The notes under the pieces: generated by a model
Told to the model about the DNA's origin: nothing
The model's database searches: none
The model's input: the letters and a program-made list of their open reading frames with translations, nothing else
Program-made: the position numbers and the translations under genes
DNA from: Paramecium sonneborni
Lineage: Eukaryota > Ciliophora > Oligohymenophorea > Peniculida > Parameciidae
DNA: 64,000 nucleotides
NCBI GenBank assembly: GCA_905182985.1
Contig: CAJJDN010000116.1
Location: 258,214-322,213 of the forward strand
Direction: 5' to 3'
Shown: piece by piece, positions 63,515 through 64,000 of the stretch
Layout: each line of letters opens with the position of its first letter
Numbering within the stretch: the first letter of the stretch is position 1

Positions 63515-64000
63515 GCGGAGCAGGTGTAATGATGGGAGATATCTTATGGAAACTTTATGCAAAGGAGTAGAGTGATACAATTGTAAAGAAATACATTTAT
63601 AATGAAAGTGATAATAATAATTCTCCAATATCACTTTATGCAGATTTAGATGATCAAATGATAAACGAAGTTAAAAAGAATAAATCTATCCATTATAAAT
63701 CTAATTCTTTTGTTACAGGAAAGGAAGATGTTGGGAACAATAATTTTAAGACTCATTAAACTATTGGAAAGGAAATATGTGACATTGCATTAAACTAAGT
63801 GAGAAAATAAGTAGAAAGCATGGACAGATTAGATTAATTCATTGTAACGTCTGCCTTAAGTGGTGGAACAGGATCAGGATTTACTTCTTTATTGTTGGAA
63901 AGATTATCATTGAAATATAATCAAAAAATTGAAAAAAATGCATTCTTGATTTATCCTTCATAAAGAATGTCTAATAATATAGTAGATGTCTATAATGCTG
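63515..64000 (+). CDS. Divergent tubulin, partial (N-terminal exon and 3' end missing)
   Basis: 162 codons of a tubulin GTPase domain. [15 protein letters not shown] matches the nucleotide-binding GQAGxQxGxxx[24 protein letters not shown] and [20 protein letters not shown] match the alpha-tubulin region, [17 protein letters not shown] is the phosphate-binding GGGTGSG loop (first Gly replaced by Ser), and [18 protein letters not shown] is the next strand. It is alpha-like but far from conventional alpha-tubulin ([13 protein letters not shown]), so a ciliate-type minor tubulin is likely. The start codon lies in an exon before 63514 that could not be placed. The gene runs off the window. No in-frame TGA. 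Confidence 0.8.

Overview
The window looks like macronuclear-type DNA of a ciliate close to Paramecium. Three things point there. The DNA is very AT-rich. Every recognisable gene reads TAA and TAG as glutamine and ends only at TGA. The coding regions are cut by tiny GT...AG introns, mostly 20-31 nt, with intergenic gaps often under 300 bp. Standard-code ORFs are therefore only fragments; the gene models below were built by hand with TGA as sole stop, and each model was checked for a total exon length divisible by three.

Layout. 1-4.1 kb: outer-arm dynein intermediate chain 2 (DNAI2 type), present twice because a 1.2-kb block is repeated around a single N, followed by a Q-rich coiled-coil gene. 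4.8-6.7 kb: a membrane RINGv E3-like protein and Rab2. 7-9.3 kb: a TFIIIC subunit-5-like protein, a small HTH-like protein and a doubtful basic ORF. 9.7-17.2 kb: an eight-unit EF-hand protein and three coiled-coil proteins of unknown function, one perhaps with a C2-like N-terminus. 17.7 kb: a tiny Lys/Ala/Pro-rich H1-like protein. 18-22.4 kb: no intact gene seen, only long frames broken by in-frame TGA. 22.4-25.4 kb: an M20 dipeptidase and an acylated IQ/MORN protein.

25.5-41.0 kb holds the most striking gene: one continuous reading frame of about 5,135 codons with SPRY, UBA and RanBP2 zinc-finger modules, a BIRC6-type E2 (UBC) domain and then, with no stop between, a complete UBA1-like E1 ubiquitin-activating enzyme. 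41.7-49.2 kb: a small coiled coil, a MYND zinc finger joined to a PDK1-like kinase, a penicillin-binding-protein-like S11 peptidase with all three catalytic motifs, and THO complex subunit 2. 49.5-60.7 kb: a 3,711-aa fibrocystin-L-like type I membrane protein (TIG, PA14, two G8, beta-helix repeats). 60.7-64 kb: poorly coding DNA with a strong hairpin, an assembly gap (62436-63146) and the start of a divergent tubulin running off the end.

The genes are mostly housekeeping or ciliary and show no operon logic. Neighbours are convergent or divergent single genes with short spacers. No tRNA, rRNA, CRISPR array or intact transposon was recognised.
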